From: Calycina herbarum
Taxonomy: Eukaryota; Ascomycota; Leotiomycetes; Helotiales; Pezizellaceae
Reading direction: 5' to 3'
DNA: 64,000 bases
Assembly: GCA_001414485.1 (NCBI GenBank)
Contig: LLEY01000023.1
Coordinates: forward strand, 248,001-312,000
Of this stretch, positions 1 through 9,736 are shown in pieces. The notes below the pieces were generated by a model, which was given only the letters and a program-made list of their open reading frames with translations, did not search any database and was not told the origin of the DNA. The position numbers and the translations under genes are program-made. The first letter of the stretch is position 1, and every line of letters begins with the position of its first letter.

Positions 1-469
1 GGAAATCAAAATCGGTCCAGAAAAATGGCTGCCGGATCAATATAGCTCCGATTCCAAGCCAGTCAGATACCATCAGCCAAACATTGCTCCTCTACTCAAC
101 AATTTCGAGGATCTTAAAAATCCAAATAAAATAAGGAATACATAGATGAAGAACTGTAAGAAACGAAAATGCTTTCTGGATTCCACCCACAAAAACTTCC
201 ATGCACGAAAAGTGGAAAATATCTTAGGTTCCATCATTAGTAAATTTCCCCAGGTTTCTAAGACCAAGCTCATGTGGAGGGCACGCGAGCACCTACCTTG
301 CGGGGAAACATTTTTTGGTTGAGCTGGAGCTTCACCAACACGCCACAAACTAACTACACCGCAATTAGCCTCCAGCTCCTCAACAAACCCGTCCTCTCTT
401 TCCATATACTCAATTACCTACCTCTCCAATTCTGAAGCTCGAACCCAGTTAGGAATTCAAACGTCCAAG
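1..469. other. Non-coding flank upstream of first gene
   Basis: No convincing gene is seen. A minus-strand open frame of about 110 codons (73-405) has no recognisable domain and lies over the likely promoter and 5' UTR of the gene starting at 470, so I treat it as chance. The region may hold the 5' part of a gene outside the window, but nothing supports that. Confidence 0.4.
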
Positions 470-829
470 ATGGCAAACCTCGCATCCCGCTCATTCTTCA
501 AGTTCGTCATCGATCCCCCCTCTCTTGCTCGTACTTGCTCTCCGCAAGCTCTGATCAGCGATATACTAATACAATACTTCTTTCCAGTCGTCAAAAAACC
601 CCAATCTTCATCAGCACATTCATACTAGGCAGCGGCCTCTTCATCGGTCTCAAATGGCGCGCTGTGATGCAAAGAAGTGAAGCTGCGAAGAAGGCGAGTG
701 CGAAGGGAGACTACACTGTTGATGCTGGTGAGAGAAGTGGTGAGTCTTAATTCCTGCCAACCTCTCTTTCGTAACTTGGTACTCGAGTACAGGAGGCTAA
801 TATTCATGGCATTAGGTGGCGGCATTTAA
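470..829 (+). CDS. Conserved small single-pass membrane protein
   Basis: Predicted 79 aa from three exons (about 470-543, 588-739, 816-829). The core carries a motif TPIFISTFILGSGLF, a hydrophobic segment of about 18 residues followed by a basic, KKASAKGD-type tail, and the protein ends SGGGI. I recall similar short fungal proteins with the same membrane segment and the same C-terminal RSGGGI, of unknown function; a mitochondrial or ER location is only a guess. Intron 2 (740-815, GTGAGT...TTAG) is clear and restores the conserved C-terminus. Intron 1 is less sure. The obvious donor GTACTT at 531 would shift the frame, whereas a GC donor at 544 with the acceptor at 587 keeps it, giving a 44-nt GC-AG intron with branch-like TACTAAT. 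The start ATG at 470 follows a purine-rich context. Confidence 0.7.
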
Positions 830-1369
830 TTCGAAAGAACGAAGGGGCGAGAACGAAAGACGATACGCGAGGATATAATGTGTAGAGAGTGGAAGGATTG
901 TTGATAGCATAAACTTGGTTGCACATAGAGTGATTGGCACAAGAAATTACTTGCGGGTGGTAGATAATCTTTTACATGGCGTTTAGTTCGGGATTTGGGA
1001 AAGGTGGCGTGGTTATCACTACAGCGAATTTGAAAAGGGATGCATGCTGAAATAAAATGATAAACTCCGGAGTTTTGTGTGGTCACAAAGATATTGTTCT
1101 ATATATAATAGAAGGACTTCGCCATCTTGGGGTTTCTTCCAGCTACTTCAGACCTGGTAATGCTTGCAGTGCACATCCCTCTTGTTCCCAACAAAACTTC
1201 TGCAAGCTCAAATTTATTTATCTCTTCAAGGTTGACAACCAATATTTCCAGTTGTTCTTCTCAATATTGTAAAAGAGGTACGAATAAGTACCCACTTTTC
1301 TGGTACCCAAATTATCTCACTAGGTATATCTAACCATACTGTATATATAGAAATTGCACAACTTCTGTC
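830..1369. other. Intergenic, no gene seen
   Basis: Between the small membrane protein and the 5S gene. Short open frames here have no domain or splice structure. The last 40 bases include a TATA-like TGTATATATAG at about 1339-1349, some 25-30 bp before the 5S start, where fungal 5S genes often carry a TATA-like element. Confidence 0.5.
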
Positions 1370-1488
1370 ACATACGACCACAGACTGAGGAGAACTGGGC
1401 ATCCCGTCCGCTCTGCCATACATAAGCCTCAGATCGGCAGATTAGTAGTTGGGTGGGTGACCACCAGCGAATACCTGCTGTTGTATGT
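1370..1488 (+). rRNA. 5S ribosomal RNA gene
   Basis: The sequence starts ACATACGACCA and ends GTTGTATGTT, which pair to form helix I. Inside it has the conserved CATCCCGTCCGCTCTGCCAT block and the segment TAGTAGTTGGGTGGGTGACC (1444-1463) of fungal 5S rRNA, followed by CAGCGAATACC. Length is about 119 nt, normal for 5S. A T-rich stretch ending in five Ts directly follows (1488-1499) and should act as the RNA polymerase III terminator; TATA-like sequence lies about 25-30 bp upstream. Single dispersed 5S genes are the rule in Pezizomycotina. The product is the 5S RNA of the large ribosomal subunit. The copy looks intact, unlike the second copy at 9657-9736. Confidence 0.93.
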
Positions 1489-2694
1489 TTCCCCTTTTTG
1501 CCTCTAGGGCGGGAGCTGCTACATATAACAAAGCTATCTATTGTTGTGAGGATAAGAGTTTACGTTCTCTCTGCTTTGTGCTTATTGCAGAGTAAAAGAT
1601 CTGGGCGTTTTCCGCTTCCAAAAACAATAATTTGTATTCTTCTAGGAAAATCAACTCTTTCTAATTCTTTTAAACTATTTGTAGGTGACCTACGATTTAC
1701 GTGTAGGTTTAGAAAGGCCAACTCACCAAGAATAGCAGAGTGTAGCTATTTGTAAATGTTCAAAAGTGGAGGTGTTCATAGGTAGCCAGGACTAGGACGA
1801 GTATACAAGATTACAGCTATTTGAAGGTTGCCCGGGAAAAGCACGCTTTTAAAACGGATGGCTATTTGCATGTAACCCACGAACAGCGCAGTTTTTGAAA
1901 GTGTCACTATTTGTAGGTGACCCACGAATTGTTTCAATTTTTCTGGCGACCTACTGATGGATATTTCAAAATATTTCCAACCTCTCAACAAATGACAAGT
2001 CCACGTGAGTTCGGAAAACTTGAATATCTTCTCGCAAAATATTTCTTTATATTTTATCTTTATGCGATATAAGAATTGTTGAATGAATCTCGCTGATAGA
2101 AAAAAGAGGCAGAGTCTAGTTACATGTTCACTAAATAAAATACCAACTTCAAGCCCTGGGAATCATTTACTTCAATTGACACCAGAAGAGTAAGTAAGAA
2201 TCCCGAACTTTGCTCGTCGTACACCAAGTTCTTTCTTCTAAACGTTGGCGGAGAATGAATGTAACGGTCTAGACTATTTCGCACATTCGAAATAAAGTAC
2301 ATATATGCAGAGTAATGCCCAGCTCTCTTACCTGTTCTAGTTGCACAAATAAACGATAGAGGTGATGTAGCCAGGATCGGCATGCTCGTCTGGTTTGAAA
2401 GCTGGGATAACTTGAATCTCACTTTACCAGGTCTGTCGAGTCTCAAATACAGACGGTGGGTGGCCTGGAAAGTGGATGATAAGTTTTGGATCTTGTGACC
2501 GCTGACTATATCACTGGTATGAATGAACAGCTGGCTGGTTAGACTGGCAAGAGGAACCTACGCTCGAAAACCGAGAAAACGGGAATTGATGTTTTTATGT
2601 GTCCTTGCGGCTTGTCGTTACTATTCATTATCATTATTAAAAAGCAAATTCAAGTTTCTCAAACGACCAATCTCAACTACAATTTGTGAGATCC
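1489..2694. other. Intergenic between 5S gene and cnxE
   Basis: Apart from the minisatellite at 1675-1950, no coding signal is seen. A minus-strand open frame at 2120-2446 lacks any recognisable domain and good context. The stretch 2450-2694 is the downstream (3') flank of cnxE. Confidence 0.5.
1675..1950. repeat. Degenerate tandem repeat, CTATTTG motif
   Basis: A motif like CTATTTGTAGGTGACCCACG recurs at 1675, 1746, 1817, 1862 and 1907, that is with spacings of 71, 71, 45 and 45 bp. Units differ by several substitutions; the motif is followed by a T- or A-rich stretch. This is an old minisatellite. The rest of 1489-2694 is AT-rich and holds no gene that I can support. Confidence 0.6.
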
Positions 2695-4849
2695 TCAAAA
2701 CCCATCCAACTGACTCCTCACTCTCCCCATAAGCAAAGCCTCCATCCTCGCTCCTTTCTTCAGAGGCTCCTTCCCAACAGGCAAACACAAAAGCGCATTC
2801 GCACTCTTCAAACTTCCCACCTTGGAACTCCTCTGTCCCCCTGTACTACTAGCTATACAAACGCCCTGCTTATCCATAACAACAACCACACGATGATACT
2901 CGGCTCTCTGGAGATCAAGTCGAAACTCATGCTCAAGCGTAACCAGAATCTTCGGTAAACCCGCTGGCTCAATCCCAGAGAGGTGATGGAGGGAAGGAAG
3001 TACGAAAAGATGAAGCGTGACAATCGCTGAGACGGGATTTCCAGGGAGCGAAAATATGACTTTGTTGATCCTCTCTCCGGCGTTGTTCTTGAATGGTACG
3101 GTGGCGAAGGTGGTTGGTTTCCCAGGTTTCATCGATACGCGGCCGAAATGGATTGTTCCGCCCAGGGAACGTTCGATGGTTGGTTTTAGGAGGTCGAGTT
3201 CGCCCATTGAGACGCCGCCAGAGGTGATTATGACATCTACTTTTCGTAAAGCATCGCGGAGGGTTTCTTCCAACGCACCAGGGGCATCTCTGGCAATTCC
3301 AAGATCTAGGACTTCAAAACCCCAGCCCCGGATTGCGGACATGATTGTAGGACGATTGCAATCGCGGACTTCTCCTAGACGAAGCTCTCCCGGACGGGAA
3401 TGCTCGACTATTTCATCGCCCGTGGAAAGAACACCAATTATTGGTTTTTTATAGACTGAGACTTCTGCTCTACCCACTGATGCGAGTAACCCCAATTCTC
3501 CACCAATTGTGGAGATTTCTTCACCTTTTTGTAGGATCACTGAATCTTTTTGGATGTCGCTTCCTACTTCTCGGATGTTTTCTCCTTCTTTGACATCGGA
3601 AGCGAGAATCTCGACATATTTCTCTTCATGGCCGTCTTCAGTCATGGTTCGCAGAAGTGTATCTTCAACCATGACAACTGAGTTTGCACCTGGAGGAAGA
3701 GGAGCACCTGTAGTGATACGTGTAATCTCTCCCACCTTCAAAGGTTTGATTTCTCCTGGTGTGGCGTGTGATATAGAAGCCACCGGAAAAATGCCTTTAC
3801 TCGAGCTACCATTTGAAGCGATGACAGCGTAGCCATCCACGATACTTGCTCGATAGGCGGGAACTGCTTCTGTAGCTGTGACATCCTTGGCAAGGACTGA
3901 TCCAACTAAAGTTCCATCAACTTTTGCGTTTACCACAAGTGGTGCTGGTGTATGTTCTTTTATGAGCTTGATTGCTTCATCGACAGAAAGCATTGGATAA
4001 GGCGACGAACGATTCCTTTGAGTTGGCCCTAGACTTGGGTCATTTGAAATTGGGGTTTCAGAAGGTGCAGTATGTCGAACTGGCATTGCATGGCCATGGC
4101 TGTGTCCATGATGACTATGAGAATGACCATGGGAGTGATCATGGGTGTGTATATGAGATTGAGTAGCAGAGCCGGCACTCACTCCTGCTTCTTTCTCCAA
4201 CTTCTTGACACCGCCATCGTGGAGAGGTCTTGAATCCGCCCCAGCAGCTTGTTGACATGCATGTGGAAGTAGTTTTAGTATTGATTGAAGATTTTCTTTT
4301 GCTCCTTTGGGAGAACCAGGGAGTGTGATGATGAGCGTCTTGTTTCGAACACCTGCTACTGGTCTTGACATGAGAGCAACTATAGAGAATCAGCTAACAA
4401 CCTTCTTTCCATAACACAAGTTTAAAGAAAACTCACAAGGAGTTATTGCCAATGAAGCAGCGAGCATTCCATGGACAAGTCCAGGTGCTTGTTTATGAAG
4501 AAGAGGAGTAACAGCCTTCCCAAAGTCAGAACCGTAAATCTCCATCAACAACCTTGGAAATTAACAAAACTCATACCTCGGGGGTATTATCAGAAACAGC
4601 AAATCCAGTTCCACCTGTCGAAATAATCACATTAACAGAATTCTCCTTGTCCGTCCAAGCCGTAATAGTTTGTTGAATCTCCAGGACATCGTCTCCAACA
4701 ATCTTCAGCTCATCAACCTTCCACTTCCCCGCACCCTCATTTTCAAATACCGAGGTTAAGATAGAACCTGACGAATCCGTCGAAGGATCTTTAGATGCAG
4801 TTGTTGATACGATTAGAATTGCCGCACGGAGAAGATTGGGTTCTGACAT
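2695..4849 (-). CDS. cnxE: Molybdenum cofactor biosynthesis protein CnxE (gephyrin type)
   Basis: Predicted 678 aa from three exons (4577-4849, 4437-4515, 2695-4379); both introns (4516-4576 with branch CTGAC; 4380-4436) have GT...AG ends and keep frame. The N-terminal MogA-like domain (about 1-165) adenylates molybdopterin and carries STGGTGFAVSDNTPE. The C-terminal MoeA-like domain (about 240-678) inserts molybdate and shows YRASIVDGYAV, PPGANSVVMVED, GGVSMGELDLL and LPGNPVSA. This is the two-domain order of Aspergillus CnxE and animal gephyrin, acting in the cytosol; nitrate reductase depends on the product. The linker between the domains (about 193-214) is strikingly His-rich (HTHDHSHGHSHSHHGHSHGH), a likely metal-binding stretch. 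Divergent from POP5. An ATG at 4371 lies inside the coding region and is not the start, because the upstream exons complete the MogA domain. Confidence 0.94.
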
Positions 4850-5042
4850 TTTGATGGTTGGTGCTAGTGGAGAACCTTGAAGGTCTTCAGGCTGGTGTCA
4901 GTGAGTGAGTAGCTTGTCGTCAGCGTCACACCCCGCCACCAAATTTTGTCGCGTCTCCCGATCTTTTTTACGGCACCGCGATTGGAAACTCCCCCACAAC
5001 CAAGCAAGACCACAAGCTCAATTCGAAGAGCTTACAGCAACC
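4850..5042. promoter_or_regulatory. Bidirectional promoter, cnxE / POP5
   Basis: Only 193 bp separate the start codons of two divergent genes, so both promoters and 5' UTRs must lie here. I see no clear TATA box; the region is of mixed composition with pyrimidine-rich parts, typical of fungal housekeeping promoters. Confidence 0.55.
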
Positions 5043-5664
5043 ATGGTACGAATAAAGAATCGCTACCTCCTGGTCAACATCCTCTACCCCAAACTCGAAA
5101 GCACAACCCCAAAAACCAATGTCCCAGACGTCGTCGCATTCAATCAACCAACCTCCAGTAACCTGTCGCAAAGCGTGCTACTCAAAGCCATTCGCGCCCA
5201 AATCCTAGAATTGTATGGAGACTATGGGTCCGGAGCATTGTCAGACAGTTTACAAAGTTAGTAAAAACCTCTTCCTTTGCGAAGAAGTTGCTAACTAGTT
5301 TTTCCCAGTAAAATACTTTTCTCAAGCAACTTCGACCTTTATCCTACGAGTTGCACGATCGCATTACCAGATTGCATGGGCAGCATTGTCTTTTATGAAT
5401 ATGGAACCGGTTAAGAATGGAAAGAGCTGTGTTTTTAGGGTTGTAAGGGTCAGTGGCACAATTCGAAAGGCCGAGGAAGAGGGCATTCGGAGAGCGAAAG
5501 AAATAGTTATCATGGCAAGAAGAGAGATGGGAGAACAAAGTGATTCAACATTAGACAGCATATTTGGAAGAGGGGGCAAGAATAACGAGGCGAATTCTGC
5601 GAACGATATCACAATGGTAGACGCAGTCGACAGCGAAGACGAGGAAATCAGTGACGACGATTGA
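5043..5664 (+). CDS. POP5: RNase P / RNase MRP subunit Pop5
   Basis: Predicted 189 aa from two exons (5043-5256, 5309-5664) with a 52-nt intron (GTTAGT...CCCAG, branch GCTAAC). The start MVRIKNRYLLVNILYP is the hallmark of Pop5, and the middle part (KYFSQATSTFILRVAR, then WAALSFM, then CVFRVVRVSGTIRKAEEE) matches the Rpp14/Pop5 fold. The protein is a core subunit of the nuclear ribonucleoproteins that mature tRNA 5' ends (RNase P) and pre-rRNA (RNase MRP). The tail is acidic (DAVDSEDEEISDDD), common in fungal homologues. The stop codon is only 9 bp from the stop of GPN2 on the other strand, so the 3' UTRs must overlap. Confidence 0.93.
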
Positions 5665-5673
5665 AGAGGGGTA

Positions 5674-6771
5674 TCATTGGTTCTTCCTAACAACTTTTAC
5701 ACCACTGTCTCCAGGTGGCATGGACATTCCATCGAAATCGTCGTCCTCTTCTTTGGCCTGCTGCGCCCGTTGAGCATCATCTCGAGCTTTGGCTTGCTCC
5801 TCCTCTTGCTTCCGCTCTAGCTCGTCATATTCGTCTTTCGCATCGAGCCAGCGTTCTTGGACATCCTTCACATCCATGGTGGTTACGCCTTCTCGCATTG
5901 CCACCTGCCATACTGTATCATTCGCCCCCTCTGCTCCACCGAAAGCATAACCGCCTGCTCGGTCTATAACTTGGAGGAGATGCATCATGCTCTTTTTATT
6001 CTCCACTGCGAGAGTCTCGAAGCCGACTAAACCAAAGCTTTCCACCAGATCAACAATAGCTGTATTAAGACCCTCGAATTTGGATCCGACGGCAGTTTCC
6101 TGTTCAAGATGTGGTAAGAGATATGAGAGATCCTGTACTTCGGTATAAAAGTCGAGGTTGAAAGGGAGGGGCGAATAGGAGGAGAGTTTATCGATTTTGG
6201 TCAAAACATTTAGATGTGGTAAGTCCATTTGTAACATGGCTCGTAAAGAGAGAATTAGATTCGAGATGTAGAGCGAGGGCAGGGTCAAGCAATAAGAGTC
6301 GGAGAGATGGAGTACCACCATCTGCGGCAAAAGTCAGCACAAACCTACCATAAGATAAAGCCGAAGTTATGGAATACACACTCTATAACCCAATTTCTGT
6401 AATCTGAAGAATATGTTCCGTAACGACGAGTGATGTGTATAAAGCTCGACTTGCCCCGGACAATCAAAAAGTACATAATCCTCGCCCAGTTCGCTCAAGC
6501 CTTTCTCTAACCACTCCATATTATGTTCCAGCTCTTCGAGGGCGTATAGTACTCCTCCGTTTGGACCGAGATCATCCTCTTCCATGACTTCCTCTAGCTT
6601 CACCAGGTCTCGAACGTCTATGGCGCATGGGTAGCCTGTGTGGTCGTTGGCGGGGTCGAGGTTTACGACGGAGCATTTTCTGCCTATTGCGGACATGAAT
6701 TGGTGCATTCCATTGCAGTATGTGCTCTTCCCAGCTCCCGGACTTCCTAGCACCAGCTGTGCGAATGGCAT
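5674..6771 (-). CDS. GPN2: GPN-loop GTPase 2
   Basis: Predicted 345 aa from two exons (6382-6771, 5674-6321); the 60-nt intron is 6322-6381. The start MPFAQLVLG was chosen over an in-frame ATG 29 codons upstream because family members begin there. The Walker A loop GSPGAGKST is at residues 9-17, the GPN signature in LGPNGG at 68-73, the G3-like DCPGQVELY near 100-110 and a TKIDK guanine-specificity motif in exon 2. Gpn2 acts with Gpn1 and Gpn3 in assembly and nuclear import of RNA polymerase II. The C-terminus is a charged, coiled-coil-like Glu/Lys/Gln stretch. LGPNGG followed by LYALEELE favours Gpn2 over Gpn3. Convergent with POP5, divergent from BUB3. Confidence 0.92.
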
Positions 6772-7149
6772 ATTGGTTTTGGGTTTGTTCGACGCAGGAT
6801 GGTGGGATAGTAAGGGAGCAAATCGATGGTGGCGGGGTAGTTTTGGGTTGATTACCAAGGGTATGGAAAGTGAGCTCGAGAAGGTAGGAGTAGCCCTCTA
6901 GCTGTGAGAAGACGTGTGAATGTACTGTTTATTATTAGTTGTAGTGTTCGTAGTGGTATAAATGCAGTGGTTGTCGAAGCTTGAAGGTGGTCTGGAATTT
7001 GTTTAGAAGTCCCTGGAACTTGGGGCAGCCTTTTCAGCGAGCCGGCTCACCGAGAGCGGCAGAATTTCGCGTTCCAAAAGTAAACACCCGCAAAGCAGCA
7101 TCTTCACAGCTTCCCAGCTTCACCAAATACCCTTCTACATAATCGAATC
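6772..7149. promoter_or_regulatory. Intergenic promoter region, GPN2 / BUB3
   Basis: 378 bp between two divergent start codons. It must contain both promoters. No TATA box stands out; pyrimidine-rich sequence precedes the BUB3 start (about 7100-7145), as is usual for ascomycete transcription starts. Confidence 0.5.
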
Positions 7150-8387
7150 ATGGCTCCCAGTAAGTTCTCTCCAAATAGCACTGTTCTCTTCCTACTTTAA
7201 ATTGCAATTGCTAATCCTCCTCAGCAATCCAATACGAACTTTCACAACCCCCCACCGACGCCGTCTCTGCGGTCAAATTTGCGCCTGGCTCCCCAACACG
7301 GTTACTGGTATCTTCGTGGGATAAACATGCGTACCTGTATGATATAGCAAGCGAAGAAGAAGGAGGAAAGCTGATCGAAAAGTATGAACACCGAGCGCCA
7401 GTACTCGATGTGTGTTTCGGAGCCGACGATAACGAAGCTTTTACTGCGGGAATGGATTGGCAGGTGAAGAGGTGAGAATCCCCATGGCACATTCGCATTG
7501 GATTTCAGGGCTAATTTCTGATTCTGCAGGATAAATCTGGAAACTGGGGAACAAACTGTGTTGAGTGCGCATGGGGCGCCTGTGAAATCAGTGGTTTACA
7601 GTAAAGAGCATTGTGAGATATCTATTTCTCCAGGAGGAAGAGAATACTTTCTAACATATAATCCATAGCATTACTCGTCTCAGCATCCTGGGACTCAACC
7701 CTTCACTTCCACTATCTCTCCACCCCCGAAAAAGAACCAACAACCATCACCCTCCCCGCAAAACCCCACTCCCTCTCCATCACCGCCTCCAAACTCGTGG
7801 TAGCCATGGCCTCCCGCCTAGTCTACATCTACGAACTTGAATCCGCCCTCCAAATAACCTCCCAATCCAACGGCGCAGCCACAGAGCTCTCTCCCTGGCA
7901 ACAACGAGAATCATCTTTGAAGTTCATGACTAGAGCAGTAGCATGTATGCCAAATGATGATGGGTACGCAAGTAGTAGTATCGAAGGTCGTGTGGCGGTG
8001 GAATGGTTCGATCCCTCTCCCGAATCGCAAGCGAGGAAATATGCGTTTAAATGTCATCGACAACCGGACCCGGAGAATGAGGGAACGGATATTGTATATC
8101 CTGTTAATGCATTAGCATTCCATCCCGTTCATGGGACTTTTGCGTCGGGAGGAGGGGATGGTGTGGTGGCACTTTGGGATGCGAATGCTAAGAGGAGAAT
8201 TCGTCAGTATCAGAAATATCCGCAAAGTGTGGCAGCTCTAGGTTTCTCGAGTGATGGCAAGTATTTGGCGATTGGAGTGTGTCCTGGATTTGAGAATGGA
8301 CAGGAAGATTACACTGGTGAGGACGTTACGAAGGTTTATATTCGGGAACTGGGAGAGACGGAGGCGAAGGGGAAGGCTCCGAAGTAA
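7150..8387 (+). CDS. BUB3: Spindle checkpoint WD40 protein Bub3
   Basis: Predicted 352 aa from four exons (7150-7159, 7225-7471, 7530-7612, 7669-8387). The first exon codes only three codons plus one base; the frame is restored across all three introns. The WD40 repeats can be followed: LLVSSWDKHAYLYD, APVLDVCFGADD, LLVSASWDSTLHFH and HPVHGTFASGGGDGVVALWD. Diagnostic Bub3 segments are ARKYAFKCHR and DIVYPVNALAFHP. The protein is a seven-bladed beta-propeller that binds phosphorylated Spc7/Knl1 and Bub1/Mad3 at kinetochores to delay anaphase. The related nuclear export factor Rae1/Gle2 is the main alternative, but the C-terminal blade order fits Bub3. Confidence 0.92.
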
Positions 8388-9656
8388 AGGATTGTAAAAA
8401 TGTCTGGATTAGCATGGCGTTCATGGTACTGGAAAATTGAAACATTATCTGAATCTGATCAGTTAGTGAGCTCCTTTTCATTTTTCCAAGTTATTTTGAT
8501 TTGAAATTCCGACATTCACCTTCAGACAGTCCCGATCACGTTTGAGATAACTCATTGAAGGACAATAGATGCTGGCGCATTTATGAGACCCAAACAAGGG
8601 TACACTTCCGATTCAAGTGCTGTATGTAAGAAAGGTGGGCATTGCTCTCCGGCACCTGCTTTACTTTAATTTGGTCAAAACAGTCCAGAACAATTATAAT
8701 TATTATTCGAGACAGCTTAGAAGAATTAGAAAGTTATGTTCTTAATTCTTTACAAACAATCATTTAAAATAATTATATGAGAATAGTCGTATAATAAGAT
8801 ATAACAGTACCGGAGAGTATTGACCGGGCATCTTACTGTATTCTAAGCACATTATCCTGCTCAATCATTCTACCGTACCTCATAATACATACAACCTGTC
8901 CAACTGTCACTGCCTATTTACCTCTCACCGCCTCGCTTAGCACTTAAAAGTCGTCAAAATTAGAAAAGAAGAGGTTCTCAAATTCAATCAACTGGGGCTC
9001 CCTAGCTCAAAGTTCTAGGCTCTTGATTATATTCTTCTTGCTAGAAGAATAGATGTCAAATATCCTACACTGGCTATGTGATCAGACACCGCCCTCAAGT
9101 TTTCTTCGGTTGGTGTTCGTAGAATAATAACTATATAGAAGAGAGTGAGAAAAGTCGGCAGTTGCGAGACGAGAAGTCATTTTTGTGGTTGTTTGCATAA
9201 CCTTTTCCTACTCTGTTTCTTAACTTCCTTATAATAATAAAAGTTGCAGTAAATTCTAGTTTGCACTTGTCTGTCTAGTTCTTCTTCTTTCACCTTTTAC
9301 AGAAAGCTTAGTATAATTTGGAGTTGTTGATTTGAATTGCCCAGAAAGTTAGTATGACAAGAGGTAGGTAGCTAAAAACCTTTATATCTCGTCTTTAGGA
9401 GACTGACGCGTACTTCATATAGTTAAGTATATACTCAAGAATACACTGTCTATGTAACAACATCTATAGATTAGTTGTAATTAGTTACAAGGAAACTCTG
9501 TTCATGGGAGTTAAAAGACTAGCAGAGATAGAAAAAGTCAAGAGTCCGACTCTAATTATTGAGATAACATCTCCGAGAGAATTTTACCTTCTCTTCACTT
9601 TTTGCTTCACATATGTTCTCCTCTCTCCTGGAAACTAAGTAGCAAATAAACAAAAA
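8388..9656. other. AT-rich intergenic region with MITE
   Basis: No gene. It contains the short inverted-repeat element at 8627-8836. The remainder (8850-9650) is AT-rich, with a perfect short palindrome near 9468-9490 (TTAGTTGTAATTAGTTACAA), and could be older decayed repeat sequence. Confidence 0.5.
8627..8836. mobile_element. Short inverted-repeat element, family A, copy 1
   Basis: A non-coding element of about 210 bp. The left end reads TAAGAAAGGTGGGCATTGCT and the right end, read on the other strand, TAAGATGCCCGGTCAATACT, so both ends form an imperfect inverted repeat of about 26 bp ending in CTCTCCGG. The inside shares CAATTATAATTATT and AGAAGAATTAGAAAG with the copy at 38008-38237. No ORF, so probably a MITE moved by a transposase elsewhere. 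Confidence 0.7.
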
Positions 9657-9736
9657 TATACAACAGCAGGTATTCGCTGGTGGTCACCCACCCCAACTAC
9701 TAATCTGCCGATCTATGGCAGAGTGGACGGGATGCT
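9657..9736 (-). pseudogene. Truncated 5S rRNA pseudogene
   Basis: Read on the minus strand this matches the 3' two thirds of the 5S gene at 1370: CATCCCGTCC, CTCTGCCATA, GATCGGCAGATTAGTAGTTG and CAGCGAATACCTGCTGTTGT. The first part of the gene is missing, and 11 nt (CATAAGCCTCA in the intact gene) are deleted between CCATA and GATCGG. It cannot fold into a full 5S RNA, so it is a non-functional copy. Confidence 0.85.

Noticed and set aside
73..405. Minus-strand open frame of 110 codons
   Set aside because: No domain, no splice logic, and it covers the likely promoter of the gene at 470.
2695..4371. cnxE exon 3 as an independent MoeA-only gene starting at the internal ATG 4371
   Set aside because: Two introns with good GT...AG and branch sites join it in frame to a MogA-like exon, giving the standard two-domain protein.
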